A DNA stretch of 64,000 nucleotides from Burkholderia lata (GTDB taxonomy: Bacteria; Pseudomonadota; Gammaproteobacteria; Burkholderiales; Burkholderiaceae): contig NC_007511.1 of the NCBI RefSeq assembly GCF_000012945.1, forward strand, positions 2,418,001 to 2,482,000, in the 5' to 3' direction. The translations under genes were made by a program, and so were the position numbers. Below, one piece after another: positions 60,229-64,000 of the stretch; the stretch's first letter is position 1; the number at the start of each line of letters is the position of its first letter. The notes below the pieces were generated by a model. It worked only from the letters and a program-made list of their open reading frames with translations, was not told the origin of the DNA and ran no database searches.

Positions 60229-61620
60229 ATGTCGACCACCAACCTGCCCTCCCTCAGCCCGCCCGTTCACGATGGCCTGCCGACGCGACAGCGAATCGCG
60301 GCGTTGATCGCCCTCTCGCTCGCGGTCGCAATGGCCAACCTCGATACGGCCATCACCAATACCGCGCTGCCGACCATCGGCAGAAGCATCGGTGCCGATC
60401 CTGCGTCGGTGATCTGGGTCGTCAATGCGTATCAGCTTGCGATGGTCGCGACCTTGCTGCCGTTTGCGTCACTCGGCGAGATCGTCGGCCATCGGCGCAT
60501 TTATATCGCCGGGCTGGTCCTGTTCACCGCAAGCTCGCTTGCGTGTGGCGTCGCCGGGTCCCTTGCCTCGCTTGCCGCCGCACGTGCGTTGCAAGGCATC
60601 GGTGCGGCCGCGATCATGAGCGTCAACACCGCGCTGATTCGTTTCGCCTATCCGGCCCGGTTGCTCGGGCGGGGTGTCGGATTGAATGCACTCGTCGTCG
60701 CCGTTTCGTTCACCGTGGGGCCGACCGTTGCGTCGGCCATTCTCTCGATCACGTCATGGCATTGGCTGTTCCTGATCAACGTTCCCATCGGCCTGCTTTC
60801 CGTCGCATTGGCCGTCCGCACGCTGCCGATCACCGATCGCGCCCGGCATGACTTCGACGTCATCGCCGCACTGCTGTGCGCCGGTTGCTTCGCATTACTG
60901 ATCCTCGGACTGGGGACGGTTTCGCATGATGGCTTGTCGCCGACGGTCATGGCTGAATGGATCGTCGCGGCAGGGTTCGGCTACGCGCTGCTGAAGCGCC
61001 AGGCACATCACCCTGCGCCGCTGCTCGCCGCCGACCTGTTCCGGCGGCCGGTCTTCTCCCTTTCCGCCACCACGTCGGTCTGCTCGTTTGCGACGCAAGG
61101 CCTCGCGTTCGTGTCGCTGCCGTTCTTCCTGCAAGCCGGCCTCGGCAACAGTCAGGTCGACACCGGCTTCCTCATGACGCCGTGGCCTGTCGTGGTGGCC
61201 ATCATGGCGCCCGTTGCCGGTCGCCTGGCCGACCGATACCCGGCGGGTATCCTCGGCACCGTCGGCCTCTTCATCCTGTGCATCGGCATGGCGTCGCTGG
61301 CCATGCTGCCGCCCGCACCTTCGACGCTCGATATCGTGTGGCGCATGATGATGTGCGGCGCCGGATTCGGCTTCTTCCAGGCACCGAACCTCAAGGCGCT
61401 GATGGGCAGTGCGCCGGCCGAGCGCAGCGGCGGCGCCAGCGGCATCGTCGCGACGGCCCGCCTGCTCGGACAGACGCTCGGTGCGGCGTTGGTCGCCCTG
61501 TCCTTTCACGTCTCCGGGCCGGGCGGCCCGATCGCCGCGTTGTGGATCGGCAGCGCCTTTGCACTGACGGGTACAGCGATCAGCTGCCTTCGGCAATTGC
61601 CGTGCTGGCGACACCCGTGA
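60229..61620 (+). CDS. MFS transporter, DHA2-type, 14-TM (paralogue 1)
   Basis: 463 residues from this start. It has about 14 membrane segments. LDTAITNTALPTIGRSIGADPASVIWVVNAYQLAMVATLLP is a DHA2 signature; motif A-like region EIVGHRRIYIAGL; motif C-like LIRFAYPARLLGRGVGLNALVVAVSFTVGPTVASAIL. Probably a proton-coupled efflux pump; substrate unknown. Start 60229 is chosen over 60190 since the earlier ATG lies inside an inverted repeat. It converges on a LysR gene 14 bp away and closely resembles the partial MFS gene at the window end. Confidence 0.85.
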   Translation: MSTTNLPSLSPPVHDGLPTRQRIAALIALSLAVAMANLDTAITNTALPTIGRSIGADPASVIWVVNAYQLAMVATLLPFASLGEIVGHRRIYIAGLVLFTASSLACGVAGSLASLAAARALQGIGAAAIMSVNTALIRFAYPARLLGRGVGLNALVVAVSFTVGPTVASAILSITSWHWLFLINVPIGLLSVALAVRTLPITDRARHDFDVIAALLCAGCFALLILGLGTVSHDGLSPTVMAEWIVAAGFGYALLKRQAHHPAPLLAADLFRRPVFSLSATTSVCSFATQGLAFVSLPFFLQAGLGNSQVDTGFLMTPWPVVVAIMAPVAGRLADRYPAGILGTVGLFILCIGMASLAMLPPAPSTLDIVWRMMMCGAGFGFFQAPNLKALMGSAPAERSGGASGIVATARLLGQTLGAALVALSFHVSGPGGPIAALWIGSAFALTGTAISCLRQLPCWRHP

Positions 61621-61634
61621 TGCATCGACTGCGT

Positions 61635-62567
61635 TCAACCCGCCGTGCGCTGCGCGTCGAGCAACCGCATCGGCTCCGCCGCCTCGCGAATCTTCTCTCT
61701 CAGCCAGGCCTGCGCCGGCACGCTGTCGTGGCGCCGGTGCCAATACATCGACCAATGGAACCCCGCTGACTCGAACGGGAGCGCCTTGAGCACCAGCCCG
61801 TCTGCCGCGAAACGTTCGGCCAGGCGCGCGGACATCACCGCGACCATCGACGAATGGCGCAACAGATGCGGCACGACCAGCCAGTGCGGCACATTCAGCA
61901 CCACGTTCCGCGCGCGGCGCATCCCGGCGAGCTTTGCGTCGACATAGCGCCCGTCGGTCGAACTGATGGACACCTTGAGATGCGGCAGCGAAAGAAACAG
62001 GTCGAGCGTCAATGCTTCAGCAGCGCACGGATGGTCCCGCGCCATCACGCAGACCATGCGGTCGTCGAACAGCGGCATCGCCTGCACCGCGCCCGCATGC
62101 TCCAGATCCATGCTCACCGCGACGTCGATATCGTCGGCTTCGAGCGCGGTCACGGTCTGCCCCGGCGACAGGTGCACCACGTCGAGCGTCACGCCCGGCG
62201 CTTCCTGCTCGAGTTGCGCGAGCAATGGCGGCATCAGCAGGTACTCGAGCACGTCGGACATTCTCAGCCGGAAGTGCCCGGCCGTCGTTGCCGGATCGAA
62301 CGCGCCATCCGATTCGAGGAGCCGCTCCGCCTGGTGCAGCAGTTGCCTCAGCGGCTCTTCCAGTTCCAGCGCACGCGGCGTCGGCTCCATGCCGGTTGCA
62401 TTGCGTATCAGCAACTCGTCGCGCATCAGGATTCGCAAACGTCCCAGCGCGCTGCTCATCGCCGATTGACTCAACCCCACCTTCGTCGCGGCGCGCGTCA
62501 CGTGTTTCTCGGTCAGCAACGCATCGAGTGCAACCAGCAGATTCAGGTCAACACTGCGCAGATTCAT
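61635..62567 (-). CDS. LysR family transcriptional regulator (NodD/NahR-like)
   Basis: 310 residues. HTH: MNLRSVDLNLLVALDALLTEKHVTRAATKVGLSQSAMSSALGRLRILMRDELLIR-type region (residues 1-60), the start typical of the NodD/NahR-like subgroup. Effector domain about 90-300 (FRLRMSDVLEYLLMPPLLAQLEQEAPGVTLD). It lies between two paralogous MFS genes and may control both; it is 85 bp downstream of the right-hand one, on the same strand. Confidence 0.88.
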   Translation of the reverse strand: MNLRSVDLNLLVALDALLTEKHVTRAATKVGLSQSAMSSALGRLRILMRDELLIRNATGMEPTPRALELEEPLRQLLHQAERLLESDGAFDPATTAGHFRLRMSDVLEYLLMPPLLAQLEQEAPGVTLDVVHLSPGQTVTALEADDIDVAVSMDLEHAGAVQAMPLFDDRMVCVMARDHPCAAEALTLDLFLSLPHLKVSISSTDGRYVDAKLAGMRRARNVVLNVPHWLVVPHLLRHSSMVAVMSARLAERFAADGLVLKALPFESAGFHWSMYWHRRHDSVPAQAWLREKIREAAEPMRLLDAQRTAG

Positions 62568-62652
62568 AGTGGCTCGCGAATTCGATGTAAACGTCCACGT
62601 TGCACCGGGCCGTGCGTTCGGTCAATGACGACGGCATACCGCGCGCCGCCCG

Positions 62653-64000
62653 CTACTCCGTCGCGCGCTCGCTCACGCGCTCCGACGCGGCCGGCACGCC
62701 GGCCCGATGCGACGGCGCAAAGAGCCGCAACCCGCTCGCGACGCTTGCGGCTCCGGCGAAGCCCGCGCCGAGCATCAGCGCGAGTGTCGGCCCGTGGCGT
62801 CCCGCGATCCCGAACGACAGCGCGACGAGCGCCGCGCCCGTCGCCTGCCCGATCAGCCGCGCGGTCGCGATGATCCCGCTCGCGCCGCCGCTACGCTCGG
62901 GCGGCGCACTCGACATCAGCGCCTTCAGGTTCGGCGATTGGAAAAAACCGAAGCCCGCGCCGCACAGCATCATCCGCCAGCCGATGTCGATGACGCCCGG
63001 CGCCGCCGGCAACGCGGCGAGCGACACCATGCCCGCGCTCAGCAAGGCAAGACCGATCGCGCCGAGCAGGCCCGGCGGATAGCGATCCGACAAGCGCCCC
63101 GCAATCGGCGCGGCGAACGCGACGATCACCGACCACGGCGTCATCAGGAACCCCGTCTCGACCGCGTTGCGATGCAGGACGGTTTCGAAATAGAACGGCA
63201 GCGATACGAACGCGAGCCCCTGCGCAGCGAACGCGCACACGGCGGTCAGCGCGGAGAGCGTGAACACGGGCCGGCGAAACAGGTCGACCGGCAGCATCGG
63301 TGCGGGGTGCCCGGCCTGGCGGCGGATCAGCAGCCAGCCGAATGTGAGCGCGACCGCGGCCGCCGCGAACACGATCGAAAGCGGCCCGCGCTGCGCGAAT
63401 TCGCCGAGCGCGAAGATCAGCGACGCGAACGTGATCACGTTGAACAATGCCGCAACCGGATCGAACGCGTGCTTGCCGCGTGCCGTCTGCGGCAGCGACG
63501 GAATCGCCACTGCAAGCGCGAACACGCCGAGCGGCACGTTCACCGCGAACAGCCACGGCCATGCGGCGACCGACAGGATCAGCGACGCGATGGTCGGCCC
63601 CACCGCGAACGACACGCCGACCACGAGCGCGTTGAAGCCGACGCCGCGCCCGAGCCGGTGTGCGGGGAACAGGCCGCGGATCAGCGCGACGTTGACGCTC
63701 ATGATCGCGCTCGCGCCGAAGCCCTGCACGATCCGCGCGGCCGTCAGCATCGGCAGCGTCGAGGCGAGCGAGCAACCGAGCGACGCGAGCGTGAACACCG
63801 CGAGCCCGGCGATATACACGCGCTTGTGGCCGACGATGTCGCCGAGCGAGGCGAACGGCAGCAGCGTCGCGACCATCGCGAGCTGGTACGCGTTGATGAT
63901 CCATACGGACGCGGCCGGCGATGCATGCAGGTCGGTTGCGATCGCGGGCAGCGCGGTGTTCGCGATCGCGGTGTCGAGCGTCGCGAGCGCGACGGCCAGC
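62653..64000 (-). CDS. MFS transporter, DHA2-type (paralogue 2), 5' end cut by window
   Basis: 449 codons seen, reading in from the right edge; the frame is open through position 63999 and the start is outside. Sequence begins in the first membrane segment (LATLDTAIANTALPAIATDL) and continues with INAYQLAMVATLLPFASLGDIVGHKRVYIAGL, almost the same as paralogue 1. The two share the whole length (LMTPW, WRMMLCGAGFGFFQSPNLKALM, SGGASGIIATARLIGQ). Efflux pump, substrate unknown. A shorter frame starting at the internal ATG 63876 is not the true start. Confidence 0.85.
   Translation of the reverse strand, partial: LAVALATLDTAIANTALPAIATDLHASPAASVWIINAYQLAMVATLLPFASLGDIVGHKRVYIAGLAVFTLASLGCSLASTLPMLTAARIVQGFGASAIMSVNVALIRGLFPAHRLGRGVGFNALVVGVSFAVGPTIASLILSVAAWPWLFAVNVPLGVFALAVAIPSLPQTARGKHAFDPVAALFNVITFASLIFALGEFAQRGPLSIVFAAAAVALTFGWLLIRRQAGHPAPMLPVDLFRRPVFTLSALTAVCAFAAQGLAFVSLPFYFETVLHRNAVETGFLMTPWSVIVAFAAPIAGRLSDRYPPGLLGAIGLALLSAGMVSLAALPAAPGVIDIGWRMMLCGAGFGFFQSPNLKALMSSAPPERSGGASGIIATARLIGQATGAALVALSFGIAGRHGPTLALMLGAGFAGAASVASGLRLFAPSHRAGVPAASERVSERATE

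Overview
This is 64 kb of dense, GC-rich beta-proteobacterial DNA. The gene families, their order and the codon usage point to the genus Burkholderia, most likely a Burkholderia cepacia complex species. From memory, this synteny (cepacian bce-II cluster, trp/leu superoperon, gltA-sdh-mdh-acnA block) is carried on the second chromosome of that group. Nearly everything is chromosomal core or lineage-core. I see no insertion sequence, phage, CRISPR array, tRNA or rRNA.

Layout, left to right. (1) 1-9.8 kb: part of the bce-II exopolysaccharide cluster, with bceR-bceQ-bceP on the minus strand and bceO-bceN-bceM on the plus strand around a 474-bp divergent promoter region. They encode a two-domain glycosyltransferase, a Wzx-type flippase, an exported beta-propeller protein, an acyltransferase, and two enzymes that convert GDP-mannose to GDP-rhamnose. 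(2) 9.9-23.4 kb: a long minus-strand superoperon fimV-truA-trpF-trpB-(DNA methyltransferase)-trpA-accD-folC-dedD-cvpA-purF-metZ. It is interrupted by a terminator after accD and by what looks like a SAM-II riboswitch plus terminator before metZ. (3) 23.4-30.5 kb: an orphan flgE in an AT-rich gap, then asd, leuB, leuD, an entericidin-like lipoprotein and leuC. Upstream of asd is a good promoter followed at once by a 39-codon peptide ending in a Thr/Ile/Lys run, which looks like an unannotated attenuation leader. (4) 30.6-42.9 kb: accessory genes. These are two Tat-exported paralogues, a cupin, a GST, an MFS pump with a SnoaL-like protein and a LysR regulator, an amino-acid permease with an Lrp-type regulator and a dimethylargininase, a DUF1479 dioxygenase-like protein, and a VOC protein with an AraC regulator. 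(5) 43-56.5 kb: TCA cycle block gltA-sdhEBADC (minus), a GntR/UTRA regulator with a 16-bp palindrome, then mdh, a CitE-like lyase, a small secreted protein, prpD and acnA (plus). (6) 56.5-64 kb: an ArsR-SRPBCC-DUF1801 operon, a sedolisin (S53) protease with a possible quorum-sensing box, and two paralogous DHA2-type MFS pumps around a LysR gene, the second cut by the window end.

The most interesting new signals are regulatory: the asd leader peptide, the metZ riboswitch, the operator-like palindrome of the TCA regulator, the lux-type box before the sedolisin, and three helically phased direct repeats before the cupin gene. All gene names are based on reading the translations. No database search was possible.
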